Assembly: GCA_002506175.1 (NCBI GenBank)
Contig: DAXB01000072.1
Location: 1-13,896 of the forward strand
Source of the DNA: Methanomassiliicoccaceae archaeon UBA113
Lineage (GTDB): Archaea > Thermoplasmatota > Thermoplasmata > Methanomassiliicoccales > Methanomethylophilaceae
Direction: 5' to 3'
Length of the DNA stretch: 13,896 bases
Shown here piece after piece: positions 6,344 through 13,896 of this stretch (positions are counted from its first letter, which is position 1; each line of letters opens with the position of its first letter). The translations under genes were made by a program, and so were the position numbers. The notes below the pieces were generated by a model. That model saw only the letters and a program-made list of their open reading frames with translations, had not been told where the DNA came from and did not search any database.

Positions 6344-7264
6344 ATGGATTGGGATGCGAAGAAGATGGCAAAACCAGGCCTCATAGTGGCCGCATTGCTC
6401 TTCGGCAGCATAGGAATCATCACCCATTTCATCAGCGCCCCAGCAACGTTGATCGTGGCTGTGAGAGGCGTGGTTGCCATCGTAACTCTGATTCTCATCA
6501 TGATAGCTCTGCGTCACAAACTCGACAGAGATGCCATAGAGTCCAACATATTCGTCCTGCTCTTGTCAGGCACATGTCTCGGACTCAACTGGCTGTTCCT
6601 GTTCGAAGCATACAAGATCACAGAGGTGTCGATTGCCGTCCTGTGCAACAACATGGCACCAGCGCTTCTGATACTGATTGCCCCGCTGTTCTTCACGGAG
6701 AGATTGAACCTGGTGAAGATAGGGTGCGTGGGACTCGCCATCGTCGGACTCGTCCTCTCGTCCGGAGTGATCACCGTCGGATTATCCGAAGGCGAGACGC
6801 TCGGAGTGATATATGGAATGGTGTCGGCTGTGTTCGCAACATTCATGATCGTCTTCAACAGGATGCTCAGAAGTATCACCGCGATGGACAAGACGCTGTT
6901 CCAGATGGTGGTCGCATCCGCTATCCTCATTGCATACACGCTAGTAACCGTCGACATGTCCAACATATCCTTGACATATACCGATCTGACCCTCATGATA
7001 TGCCTCGGAGTGTTCCAGACTGCGATAGCATTCACGCTGTACTTCGGATCCGTGGTACATCTTAGGTCCGACACATTCGCCATGTGCGCGTACATCGAGC
7101 CTGTCAGCGCACTCATCCTATCCGCATTCATACTAGGCGAGGACCTCAGTATCATAGGATGGATTGGTGCGGGACTCATTCTAGGTTCCACATACATCTG
7201 CGAGAAACTCGGCAACAGGCCGGGAAAGCACATCCTCTCTCTGGATTTCAAGAAGATGTCATGA
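6344..7264 (+). CDS. EamA/DMT-superfamily transporter, second copy
   Basis: A 306-residue ten-helix transporter with the two-halves EamA architecture. The characteristic segments are APALLILIAPLFFTER at 105-120 and YIEPVSALILSAFILGE at 250-266. It is similar in plan to the transporter at 5281-6195 but clearly diverged, so the pair is probably an old duplication or two separately acquired paralogues. The start is ATG at 6344, set by the TATA box 29 bases upstream; ATG at 6365 (residue 8) is an alternative. The C-terminal tail of about 20 residues is polar and basic, as expected for a cytoplasmic end. The next gene starts 18 bases after its stop on the same strand. The substrate is unknown. Confidence 0.9.
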   Translation: MDWDAKKMAKPGLIVAALLFGSIGIITHFISAPATLIVAVRGVVAIVTLILIMIALRHKLDRDAIESNIFVLLLSGTCLGLNWLFLFEAYKITEVSIAVLCNNMAPALLILIAPLFFTERLNLVKIGCVGLAIVGLVLSSGVITVGLSEGETLGVIYGMVSAVFATFMIVFNRMLRSITAMDKTLFQMVVASAILIAYTLVTVDMSNISLTYTDLTLMICLGVFQTAIAFTLYFGSVVHLRSDTFAMCAYIEPVSALILSAFILGEDLSIIGWIGAGLILGSTYICEKLGNRPGKHILSLDFKKMS

Positions 7265-7282
7265 TGACGCCCGACTGATAAT

Positions 7283-8167
7283 ATGTCTGTATCTGGAGAT
7301 TTGTTGGAAGGGTGTTTCAGAGAATCTGGAACAAGGTTCGGTTCCGTAATCAGTTCCATTGATTCCATGAGATTCGGCTCTGTGCTTTCAGACGATGACA
7401 TCGCCATTCTCTCATCCGTAGGCCGGAACAGCTCTGGGATTCAAAAGTTGATAAACGCGCTTTCGCCGGATGACGCAATCGCAATGGAATATCTGGGGCC
7501 GATAACTTCCTCGGCACCGTTCGATCCGAGACTGTGCGGGCATACTCTCGCAGGCACTGGCATGGACGTGTTCGTGATAACGGATGCCTATGGTGTTCCG
7601 GCCGGCATCATCCCTCTGGAGGAACATACCGACCGTTTCTCGGCTTTCATATCTCTGAAGAACACAGGATACACAATCGTAACAGATGCCGTCCCCTGCA
7701 CCGATGAGATTATCCGCGCTTTGGACAGATCCGGGTGCGATTTCATCCTCAGACAGACTCAATTCCCTCCGTCATACGGACCTAACTCACATCAGAAGAT
7801 GCTTTCCCTGAAATACGATGGGAAGGAATACTCGGCATGCAAATGCAGATACGAGAAGAGATGGCTGTTCATGTTCCTATGCGACAAAAACATCGGATCC
7901 GTCAGGGATGCAATCGGTTCCATGGACCTCCGCGGTCAGGACTCCGATTACCTTATCAAGAGCGCCGGATATGAGAATGCGATCTCCGAGACGGGCCACG
8001 ACATCAGAGAGGTCAGGAAGCTCATCGACACGAGGATCCGCACAGACCGCATGATGTCGGTCTGCAGAACCATTATCTCTTCCGATGAGAGGTTGCTCCG
8101 TGACAGGGACGCGACCATCGGCTTCATCCTGGCATTCGTCCTCTGCCACAGACGGGAATCTGATTGA
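7283..8167 (+). CDS. Uncharacterised protein, possibly a degenerate or domesticated IS1634-type DDE transposase
   Basis: A 294-residue soluble protein of no certain family. From memory of IS1634/IS4-type transposases, three blocks look related: VITDAYGVPAGIIPL at 98-112 (the strand before the G-N segment), TIVTDAVPCTDEIIRAL at 131-147 (second catalytic Asp = D135) and SSDERLLRDRDATIGFILAF at 266-285 (the segment after the catalytic Glu). The first catalytic Asp seems lost (EYLGPITSS at 69-77) and D255 would stand where the Glu belongs. It is shorter than typical family members, yet the frame is intact. No terminal inverted repeats were seen. The start is the first ATG after an in-frame stop at 7265-7267, without a clear ribosome site, 18 bases after the EamA gene. 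The gene's existence is well supported; the origin is tentative. Confidence 0.6.
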   Translation: MSVSGDLLEGCFRESGTRFGSVISSIDSMRFGSVLSDDDIAILSSVGRNSSGIQKLINALSPDDAIAMEYLGPITSSAPFDPRLCGHTLAGTGMDVFVITDAYGVPAGIIPLEEHTDRFSAFISLKNTGYTIVTDAVPCTDEIIRALDRSGCDFILRQTQFPPSYGPNSHQKMLSLKYDGKEYSACKCRYEKRWLFMFLCDKNIGSVRDAIGSMDLRGQDSDYLIKSAGYENAISETGHDIREVRKLIDTRIRTDRMMSVCRTIISSDERLLRDRDATIGFILAFVLCHRRESD

Positions 8168-8254
8168 TGAATCCCAGAAATGGCAGGTTAACGGCAATAA
8201 CAGAGTATCGGTCAGGCCCACCCTTAATTATAATAAGTAGACTATCCACACACG
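8168..8254 (+). promoter_or_regulatory. hypA promoter region with TATA box
   Basis: In this 87-base gap TTATAATA at 8228-8235 is centred about 23 bases before the hypA ATG at 8255, giving a predicted start site at or next to the ATG. No ribosome site precedes the ATG. No terminator or RNA gene was recognised in the gap. Confidence 0.5.
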
Positions 8255-8635
8255 ATGCACGAAGTATCGGTAGTAACAAGCCTGGTTGATGCGGTTATTC
8301 GCGAACTGGACAGGTACAATGTGACCAAGGTGAACAGCATAACCGTGAAGATCGGCGATCTCACGAATCTCGGAGAGGAGCAGATGAGCTTCGCATACGA
8401 GATAGTCACCCGCGGAACGATACTGGAGGGCTCCGAGTTCATCGTGGAACACGAGCCGATAGAGCTGGAATGCAAACAATGCGGGTTCAAGGGGCCGGCC
8501 AAGGTGATATCTGATCCTGACTATGATTCCCATTCCATACCCATCCTCGCCTGCCCGGAATGCGGAGGAGCGGTCAAAGTTACCAGCGGACAATCGTGCG
8601 TCGTGAAATGTATGGATATCGAGGAGGCGGAATGA
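8255..8635 (+). CDS. hypA: Hydrogenase/nickel maturation protein HypA
   Basis: HypA delivers nickel to the NiFe-hydrogenase large subunit, working with HypB. The 126-residue protein begins with the invariant MHE, whose His2 and N-terminus bind nickel. Its zinc site is formed by two CxxC pairs, C73/C76 and C100/C103. VKIGDLTNLGEEQMSFAYEI at 31-50 matches the conserved HypA core, and the length is close to the family norm. The start is fixed by the MHE requirement and by a TATA box about 23 bases upstream, implying a leaderless or nearly leaderless message. Its TGA stop overlaps the hypD start, so hypA and hypD are translationally coupled. HypB, C, E and F are not in this window and must be elsewhere. 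Confidence 0.95.
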   Translation: MHEVSVVTSLVDAVIRELDRYNVTKVNSITVKIGDLTNLGEEQMSFAYEIVTRGTILEGSEFIVEHEPIELECKQCGFKGPAKVISDPDYDSHSIPILACPECGGAVKVTSGQSCVVKCMDIEEAE

Positions 8636-9720
8636 TGTTCAAGTATAGGGATGAGGAGACAGCGAAGAAGATTCTCGACGGAATCAGAGCCATGAATGTC
8701 GAAGCGAAGTTCATGCACATCTGCGGAACCCACCAGGACACCATCGTCCGTTTCGGTCTGGAAGAAATGCTGAATGACGTCGGAGTGGAGATCGCACAGG
8801 GCCCCGGATGCCCCGTATGCGTCACAACCAGCCAGGAAATAGCCGATGCCATCACCCTCGCCAGAAGCGGCGTGACGGTCACCGCGTTCGGTGACATGAT
8901 GAGAGTGCCTACCACCATCGGATCGCTTTTCTCCGCCAAGGCAGACGGGGCAGATGTCAGAATAGTCTACTCCATAGACGATGCGGTCCAGATGGCAAGA
9001 GACCAGCCTGACAAACCCCTAGTCTTCGTCGGAGTAGGATTCGAGACCACCGCCCCGTCCACATGCGTACCCCTTCACAAAGATAACTGTCCCGAGAACT
9101 TCAGCGTCTACAGCTGCCACAGGGTATGCCCCCCGGCGATCGAGACAATCTTCAGCCTCGGGGAGTCTAAACTCAACGGATTCATACAGCCCGGCCACGT
9201 TGCCGTCATAACCGGTACCGGTATGTTCAACCAGTTTTCAGAGAAGTACAAGGTGCCCCAGGTGGTCGCGGGATTCGAGCCCCTCGACATCCTGATGTCG
9301 TGCTACATGCTATGCAAACAGATCAAGGAAGGCCGCCACGAGGTCGAGAACGAGTACACCAGACTCGTCAGGCCCGAGGGTAACCCCAAGGCCCTGAAGC
9401 TCATGGAGGAGACATTCACACCCGTTGACCGTTACTGGAGGGGTTTCCCGATGATACCCAAGTCCGCACTGGCCCTCAGGGATGAATACGCCGAACATGA
9501 CGCGACGAAGGTCCACGAGGACATATTGAAGAACACACCCGAAGTTGAGGCCGAATCCAAGGGGTGCAGGTGCGGAGACGTGCTCAGAGGACTCATAAAA
9601 TCAGAAGGATGCCCTATGTTCGGAAAGGTCTGCAAACCGTCCAACCCCATGGGACCGTGCATGGTTTCAGCAGAAGGTAACTGTAGCATCGCATACAGAC
9701 TCGGATCAAAGAGGCTGTGA
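8632..9720 (+). CDS. hypD: Hydrogenase formation protein HypD
   Basis: HypD, with HypC and HypE, assembles the Fe(CN)2CO centre of NiFe hydrogenases. The 362-residue product has CGTH at 31-34, QGPGCPVCVT at 56-65, GVGFETTAP at 134-142 and a Cys-rich C-terminal 4Fe-4S region (C312, C314, C327, C334, C343, C351), as in the family. The start is ATG 8632 or the adjacent ATG 8635; GGAGG at 8623-8627 is 4 or 7 bases away, which favours 8635 slightly. The longer open frame to 8560 is rejected because it lies inside hypA. Both ATGs overlap the hypA stop, and the stop lies 4 bases before the next gene. No key residue is missing. Confidence 0.95.
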   Translation: MMFKYRDEETAKKILDGIRAMNVEAKFMHICGTHQDTIVRFGLEEMLNDVGVEIAQGPGCPVCVTTSQEIADAITLARSGVTVTAFGDMMRVPTTIGSLFSAKADGADVRIVYSIDDAVQMARDQPDKPLVFVGVGFETTAPSTCVPLHKDNCPENFSVYSCHRVCPPAIETIFSLGESKLNGFIQPGHVAVITGTGMFNQFSEKYKVPQVVAGFEPLDILMSCYMLCKQIKEGRHEVENEYTRLVRPEGNPKALKLMEETFTPVDRYWRGFPMIPKSALALRDEYAEHDATKVHEDILKNTPEVEAESKGCRCGDVLRGLIKSEGCPMFGKVCKPSNPMGPCMVSAEGNCSIAYRLGSKRL

Positions 9721-9724
9721 TAAC

Positions 9725-10297
9725 ATGGGTGAGCAATTCTACACAGACATGAAAAGTCTCAAACGCATCCTCGTAGTGACCAACGACTCGACCGTATTCA
9801 AAGACAAGAAGAAGCTCCTCTCCGCATTCGAGATGTTCGAGGGACGCATGACCGAGGTCAAGAATCTGGTCGCACGCCTGGACACCGCCAAGAACTCGAG
9901 GGGGAGCAAACTGTGCGACGTATCCTTCGGAGTGATATCCGCACGCTACGGATTCCTTCCGGCAAACTACATGGTCACCGGGTACGACGAGGTCATGGAT
10001 TCCAAGGAATCGTATATCGAGGTAAACGAGAGGAAGCAGTATGTCGAACAGGTCTCCTACCTCACCCGCCCATTCGACAAGGTGATCTTCTGCATCCCCA
10101 AGGAGATGTTCAGGCTCTTCCTCGAGGCAGACCAGATCTGGGAAGGAAAACTGATAGCGGTCACCAACCCGGAGTTCAAGGATGAGTGCGAGAAAAGGAA
10201 ATGGACCTATCTCGAGAGGAAGGGGGCCCGTGTAGGTGATAACAATGCGGACACCATCGAGAAGCTCATAAGAGAGCTCTGCGAACAGCAGAACTGA
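9725..10297 (+). CDS. Uncharacterised 190-residue protein in the hypA-hypD operon
   Basis: I do not recognise this protein with certainty. It is soluble, highly charged, and alpha/beta by appearance, opening with KRILVVTND at 13-21, a Rossmann-like first strand. The segment GVISARYGFLPANYMVTGYD at 69-88 resembles the SA-(K/R)-YG-L...Y core of DUF6884/YaaA-like proteins, and FDKVIFCIPKEMFRLF at 117-132 would be the following strand and helix. No metal-binding cluster, signal peptide or membrane segment is present. It begins 4 bases after hypD with a GAGG/TGAT-type ribosome site overlapping the hypD stop, so it is co-transcribed with hypAD. The helicase gene follows 22 bases later. A hydrogenase-related role is possible from position only. 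Confidence 0.8.
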   Translation: MGEQFYTDMKSLKRILVVTNDSTVFKDKKKLLSAFEMFEGRMTEVKNLVARLDTAKNSRGSKLCDVSFGVISARYGFLPANYMVTGYDEVMDSKESYIEVNERKQYVEQVSYLTRPFDKVIFCIPKEMFRLFLEADQIWEGKLIAVTNPEFKDECEKRKWTYLERKGARVGDNNADTIEKLIRELCEQQN

Positions 10298-10319
10298 TAT
10301 CCTGCACGAAGGTACATCA

Positions 10320-12614
10320 ATGAGGGTAGACGAGCTTGCCATTTCCGACAGGGTCGCCGAAGCCCTCAACGGAGCGGGGTTCATCAACCTTCATCCTCCC
10401 CAAGCACAAGCCATACCACTCGCACTGGATGGTCACAATATCGTAGCAGCCATCCCTACGGCCAGCGGAAAATCCCTCATCGGCTACATCCCTGCGCTCC
10501 AGATGATCGCGGAGCACAACAGGAAGGTCCTGTATATAGTGCCCCTGAAGGCCCTGGCATCGGAGAAGAAGGATGATTTCGACAGATTCTCGTCCCTGGG
10601 CGTTAAAGCACACCTCAGCACCGGAGACTTGGATTCCGAGGACAAGGGCATAGAGAACGCCAACGTAATCGTGGCCACATCCGAAAAGGCTGACTCCATG
10701 ATCCGTCACGGAAGCAGATGGATCGATGATGTCGGATTGGTCATAGCGGACGAGATCCATATGATACACGACCCCGGAAGGGGCCCCACGCTGGAGGTCA
10801 CTCTAACCAAGCTGATGAGGCGCAACAGGGATCTTCAGATCATCGCACTTTCAGCCACCATGTCCAACGCATTCGACCTGGCTGAATGGCTCCATGCGAA
10901 GCTCGTAGAGAGCGACTGGCGCCCCATACCTCTGAAGGAGGGCGTGTTCTACAGCGGGAAGATTACTTTCAGCGACGGTACGACCAGAGAGGTCCATCCT
11001 GACGGGGATGAGATCTGGAATCTAGTGAAGCAGGCTGTGGAGGACGGCGGACAGAGCCTTGTGTTCGTCAACTCCAGGAGATCCACGGAGGCTCTTGCAT
11101 CGAATTACTCAAAACAGATGGGGAAACTCGCCGGGAGGGAGCTGTCCAAGAACGAATTGGCAATCCTGGAGGGTGATGCCGACACGACTGCCACCGGGAA
11201 GAAGCTATCGTCATGCGTCAAATGCGGAATAGCATTCCATAACGCAGGACTCACATACGTCCAGAGAAAATATGTGGAAGACAACTTCCGCAACGGACAG
11301 ATCAAATGCATCGTGGCGACACCCACGCTCGCTGCCGGTATCAACCTCCCTGCCAGGAGGGTCATTGTCAGAGACACCACGCGTTACGAGATGAACTCCG
11401 GCAACACGCCGATAGCGGTCATGGAGGTGAAACAGATGTGCGGACGTGCCGGTAGGCCTGGATACGACCCGTACGGTGAAGCCGTCCTCATCGCCAAAAA
11501 TGAGGACGATTACGATCACCTGATGACGGATTACGTCGAGCATGACACGGAACGCCTCACATCGAAACTATTCAACGAGAGGGTGCTCAGAAGCCACGTC
11601 CTCGGACTCATCGCCACGGGCGATGCCGATTCCGAGGAAGGTATCATCGACTTCCTGAAGGAGACTTTCTTCGGAACCGTCTCACAACTGTTCGGGATCG
11701 AGAGCGTTGTGGAAGGTATAGTCAACTCCCTCGTGGAAGAAGAGATGGTCAGACGCGACAACGACCTCATATCGGCCACACCGTTCGGAAAACGCGTGTC
11801 TGACCTCTACATAGATCCGGCATCGGCGTCTATCCTCAGGGAAGCCGTATCCAACATCAAAACAGACACGGAGGTCCTTCCAATACTCACGGCCTGCGCC
11901 ATGACCCCGGATGTTCTCGGTATGTATCCAAGAAAGGCCGATCAGGAGCTAATAGACGGTGTATCGGACGAACTATGGCCCAAACTGCTGGTCCAACCCG
12001 AGGATATAGATGATTACAGCTATGAGTACTTCGACAGCGACCTGAAGGTCGCCTTGCTCATCCAGGATTGGATCGAGGAAAAGGACGAGGACACTATCAC
12101 CAAGTCCATGGGAATCGGACCTGGGGACATCAGGTCGAAAGTCGATATGATGGATTGGATAATCTACGCCATGAGCGAGATCTCATACCTGTTCAACCCA
12201 GAGGCTATCAAGAAGATCAGACCTCTCATGACCCGCATACGCTATGGGGTAAAGGAAGAGCTCATAGAGCTCGTATCGCTCAGGGGCGTCGGCAGGTCCA
12301 GGGCAAGGACCCTGTACAACAAGGGCATCCGCACGAAGCAGGATGTCGCAGAAGTCGATGAGGAGAAGCTTGCGATGCTGCCCGGAATAGGCCGCATACT
12401 GGCATCCAGGATGAAGGACCAAGTGGGAAGGAAACAGGCCGATGAACAATCCTACTCTCCGTCGGAAGAGGAGGCCCTCATGATGGAGATGGCCGCAGAA
12501 TACGAGGGGATACCCGCAGAACCTTCTCAGGAAGAACCATCCAAACAAGACAACAAGAAAAAGAAAAAAGAGGAAGAGGATGGTCCGAAGCAGACCAACC
12601 TCTTCGATTTTTAA
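10320..12614 (+). CDS. hel308: Hel308-type superfamily 2 DNA helicase
   Basis: Hel308 is an archaeal ATP-dependent 3'-5' DNA helicase acting at stalled replication forks. The 764-residue protein shows the Q-motif region PPQAQAIP (26-33), Walker A PTASGKS (46-52), DEIH (144-147), SAT (178-180), FVNSRR (249-254), TLAAGINLP (336-344) and motif VI QMCGRAGRPG (372-381), then a winged-helix and ratchet region. Helix-hairpin-helix units follow at about 651-670 and 684-698. The tail is a Lys/Glu-rich linker (746-754) ending in QTNLFDF (758-764), a PCNA-interacting PIP box. The start is ATG at 10320 with GAAGGT 7 bases before it. Ski2-like relatives share the core, but the HhH domain and PIP box favour Hel308. 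It ends 4 bases from thrC, convergent. Confidence 0.92.
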   Translation: MRVDELAISDRVAEALNGAGFINLHPPQAQAIPLALDGHNIVAAIPTASGKSLIGYIPALQMIAEHNRKVLYIVPLKALASEKKDDFDRFSSLGVKAHLSTGDLDSEDKGIENANVIVATSEKADSMIRHGSRWIDDVGLVIADEIHMIHDPGRGPTLEVTLTKLMRRNRDLQIIALSATMSNAFDLAEWLHAKLVESDWRPIPLKEGVFYSGKITFSDGTTREVHPDGDEIWNLVKQAVEDGGQSLVFVNSRRSTEALASNYSKQMGKLAGRELSKNELAILEGDADTTATGKKLSSCVKCGIAFHNAGLTYVQRKYVEDNFRNGQIKCIVATPTLAAGINLPARRVIVRDTTRYEMNSGNTPIAVMEVKQMCGRAGRPGYDPYGEAVLIAKNEDDYDHLMTDYVEHDTERLTSKLFNERVLRSHVLGLIATGDADSEEGIIDFLKETFFGTVSQLFGIESVVEGIVNSLVEEEMVRRDNDLISATPFGKRVSDLYIDPASASILREAVSNIKTDTEVLPILTACAMTPDVLGMYPRKADQELIDGVSDELWPKLLVQPEDIDDYSYEYFDSDLKVALLIQDWIEEKDEDTITKSMGIGPGDIRSKVDMMDWIIYAMSEISYLFNPEAIKKIRPLMTRIRYGVKEELIELVSLRGVGRSRARTLYNKGIRTKQDVAEVDEEKLAMLPGIGRILASRMKDQVGRKQADEQSYSPSEEEALMMEMAAEYEGIPAEPSQEEPSKQDNKKKKKEEEDGPKQTNLFDF

Positions 12615-12618
12615 GCGC

Positions 12619-13836
12619 TTACTGAGAGAGAACCTTCTCTACTTCTTCAACCGAATTACCGACCTTGATGGGCGGTGCGCAGTTGTTGATGATCGTATCG
12701 GGGTCCTTCAGACCGTTTCCGGTGCAGATGCATACAACACGCTCGTCCTTGTCGGCGATTCCCTCGGCGATGAGCTTCCTGAGTCCTGCGACGGATGCCG
12801 CGGATGCCGGCTCTACGCAGACACCCTCTTTCCTACCGAGAAGCTGCTGTGCGGAGATGATCTCTTCGTCAGTGACGGTGGTGCAGTATCCTCCGGTGGA
12901 GTAGATGGCTTTGAGCGCCTTCCTTCCGCTGACGGGGTTTCCGATCCTTATCGCGGTGGCCACAGTCTCTGGATTGAGCTCGGGCTCGAAGTTCTCGTTC
13001 TTTGCCGCGAAAGCCCTTGCGACGGGCGCGGATCCTGCCGCCTGGATTCCGGTGAGCATCGGGACCTTGTCAATCCATCCGACCTCTTTCAGCTCCATGC
13101 ATGCCTTGTAGACCGCCCAGATGTTGGCTGCGTTTCCGACAGGAAGGATGATCCTGTCGGGGACGTCATAGCTGAGCTGGTCCATGATCTCGAAGAGGAC
13201 GGACTTCTGTCCCTCGGGACGGTAGGGGTTGATCGAGTTGAGGAGGTACAGCTTCCTCTCATCGGCCATCTTCCTTGCGAGTGCGAGGGCATCGTCGAAG
13301 TTTCCGTCGACGGAAAGAACCTTCGCTCCGAAGAAGAGGGCCTGTGCGAGCTTTCCCATTGCAACCTTTCCGGAGGGAAGGAACACGGCGCACTTCATTC
13401 CGGCCTTTGCTGCGTATGCAGCGAGTGCGGCAGAGGTGTTTCCCGTGGATGCGCATCCGACTACCTTCGCTCCAAGCTCCTTTGCATGGGAGACTCCGAT
13501 GGTCATTCCCCTGTCCTTGAAGGAACCGGTGGGGTTGAGACCCTCGAACTTGACGAATGTGTTCTTGCATCCGATGGCTTCTCCGAGAGCTGTGGTGGTG
13601 TAAAGGGGGGTTCCTCCCTCCTGGATCGAGACTTTGTGCTCGACATCCACGGGCATGAAGGGTGCGTATCTCCAGACTCCGATGGGGGTCTTGTGGAGAT
13701 CGGTTGGCTTCATTTCCTTGACTTTCTCGAGATCCATCTTGACGGTCAGGAGACCGCCGCATTTGGGGCATGTGTTGACGAAGAGGTCGTTAACCTCTGC
13801 GCCGCAGTCCCAACAGATTACCTTGTGTGCTGCCAT
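12619..13836 (-). CDS. thrC: Threonine synthase (PLP-dependent)
   Basis: This enzyme converts O-phosphohomoserine to threonine. The 405-residue protein begins with a zinc ribbon (C8/C11 and C23/C26), as in many archaeal threonine synthases. The PLP lysine is K107 in NPTGSFKDRG (101-110). ASTGNTSAALAAY (129-141) and PVGNAANI (232-239) form the phosphate and cofactor pocket; the usual GNAGN is GNAAN here. ICTGNGLKDPD lies near the C-terminus. The ATG at 13836 follows AGGAGGATTTGAA, an excellent ribosome site, so translation is probably strong. It is convergent with the helicase gene. Cysteate synthase and other fold-type II PLP enzymes are close relatives; the zinc ribbon and motif set favour threonine synthase, but sequence reading alone cannot exclude cysteate synthase. 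Confidence 0.88.
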   Translation of the reverse strand: MAAHKVICWDCGAEVNDLFVNTCPKCGGLLTVKMDLEKVKEMKPTDLHKTPIGVWRYAPFMPVDVEHKVSIQEGGTPLYTTTALGEAIGCKNTFVKFEGLNPTGSFKDRGMTIGVSHAKELGAKVVGCASTGNTSAALAAYAAKAGMKCAVFLPSGKVAMGKLAQALFFGAKVLSVDGNFDDALALARKMADERKLYLLNSINPYRPEGQKSVLFEIMDQLSYDVPDRIILPVGNAANIWAVYKACMELKEVGWIDKVPMLTGIQAAGSAPVARAFAAKNENFEPELNPETVATAIRIGNPVSGRKALKAIYSTGGYCTTVTDEEIISAQQLLGRKEGVCVEPASAASVAGLRKLIAEGIADKDERVVCICTGNGLKDPDTIINNCAPPIKVGNSVEEVEKVLSQ

Positions 13837-13837
13837 T

Positions 13838-13896
13838 TCAAATCCTCCTGCATCCCGAACCGCATTTCGTGATCCAGGTGTCGCATTTCATTCCGT
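13838..13896 (-). CDS. Possible C-terminal tail of an upstream gene (partial, Cys-rich)
   Basis: One minus-strand frame is open from the right edge to a TGA at 13840-13838, one base before the thrC ATG. It reads MKCDTWITKCGSGCRRI preceded by a Gly. The stop sits right after the thrC ribosome site, the spacing expected inside an operon. With at most 19 codons visible, this could equally be a leader peptide or non-coding sequence. Confidence 0.2.
   Translation of the reverse strand, partial: GMKCDTWITKCGSGCRRI

Noticed and set aside
6514..7407. 297-codon minus-strand frame opposite the second EamA gene
   Set aside because: Antisense of a clear ten-helix transporter; rich in Met, Ser and Thr as expected of a mirror frame.
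8168..8254. Possible tRNA or small RNA gene in the gap before hypA
   Set aside because: No cloverleaf, T-loop sequence or strong hairpin was found; the gap is explained by the hypA promoter.
8560..8631. N-terminal extension of HypD
   Set aside because: It lies within the hypA zinc-site region, and the HypD family begins near the ATG at 8632/8635 after GGAGG.
9614..10387. 257-codon minus-strand frame spanning hypD end, the 190-residue gene and helicase start
   Set aside because: It crosses three plus-strand genes with good ribosome sites and has no recognisable domain.
12580..13872. 430-codon open frame on the plus strand opposite thrC
   Set aside because: It is the antisense image of thrC, whose PLP lysine, zinc ribbon and strong ribosome site prove the minus strand codes. 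The product is Gly/Cys/Asp-rich with no known motif.
1..13896. CRISPR arrays, long direct repeats or insertion-sequence ends
   Set aside because: No regularly spaced repeats or paired long inverted repeats were seen on reading both strands. Only short dyads were found.

Overview
This window looks like chromosomal DNA of a methanogen-related euryarchaeon. Archaeal features include a Hel308-type helicase with a C-terminal PCNA-binding tail, TATA-like boxes 22-31 bases upstream of several start codons, and HypA/HypD hydrogenase maturation. All 13 complete genes stop at TGA (9) or TAA (4), and none at TAG. Together with moderate GC content, AGG/AGA-rich arginine usage and the gene set, this suggests Thermoplasmata, most plausibly the order Methanomassiliicoccales, whose pyrrolysine users avoid TAG as a stop. 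The lineage is inference; no 16S or mcr gene is present. No tRNA, rRNA, CRISPR array or intact insertion sequence was recognised.

Layout. 1-690 (-): the N-terminal 230 codons of a secreted, probably beta-solenoid surface protein running off the left edge. 691-879: a 189-base regulatory region with a TATA box beside a short dyad. 880-1725 (+): a stand-alone asparagine-synthetase-type PP-loop protein. 1704-3363 (-): two adjacent RimK-like ATP-grasp ligases. 3411-5278 (+): a FolC-type ligase overlapping an endonuclease III gene. 5281-6195 (-) and 6344-7264 (+): two divergent EamA/DMT transporters. 7283-8167 (+): a poorly characterised protein that resembles a shortened, catalytically degenerate DDE transposase. 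8255-10297 (+): hypA, hypD and a 190-residue unknown in a tight operon. 10320-12614 (+): the Hel308-type helicase. 12619-13836 (-): threonine synthase. 13838-13896 may hold the tail of another minus-strand gene.

How the genes may work together. HypA and HypD are the clearest functional unit (NiFe-hydrogenase maturation), and the 190-residue protein downstream is tied to it by a 4-base gap. Genes between 880 and 4640 encode three different ATP-dependent ligase folds (PP-loop, ATP-grasp twice, Mur/FolC). The two ATP-grasp genes are almost certainly co-transcribed and share a 47-base intergenic region with folC, which makes a joint role in glutamylation or amidation of a pterin-type cofactor or peptide an attractive but unproven idea. 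Convergent genes are packed with 2-4 base gaps or a 22-base overlap. Most of the window is ordinary housekeeping. The ligase cluster, the transposase-derived gene and the hyp-linked unknown are the parts that deserve a second look; I do not see a clear-cut new defence or mobile system.
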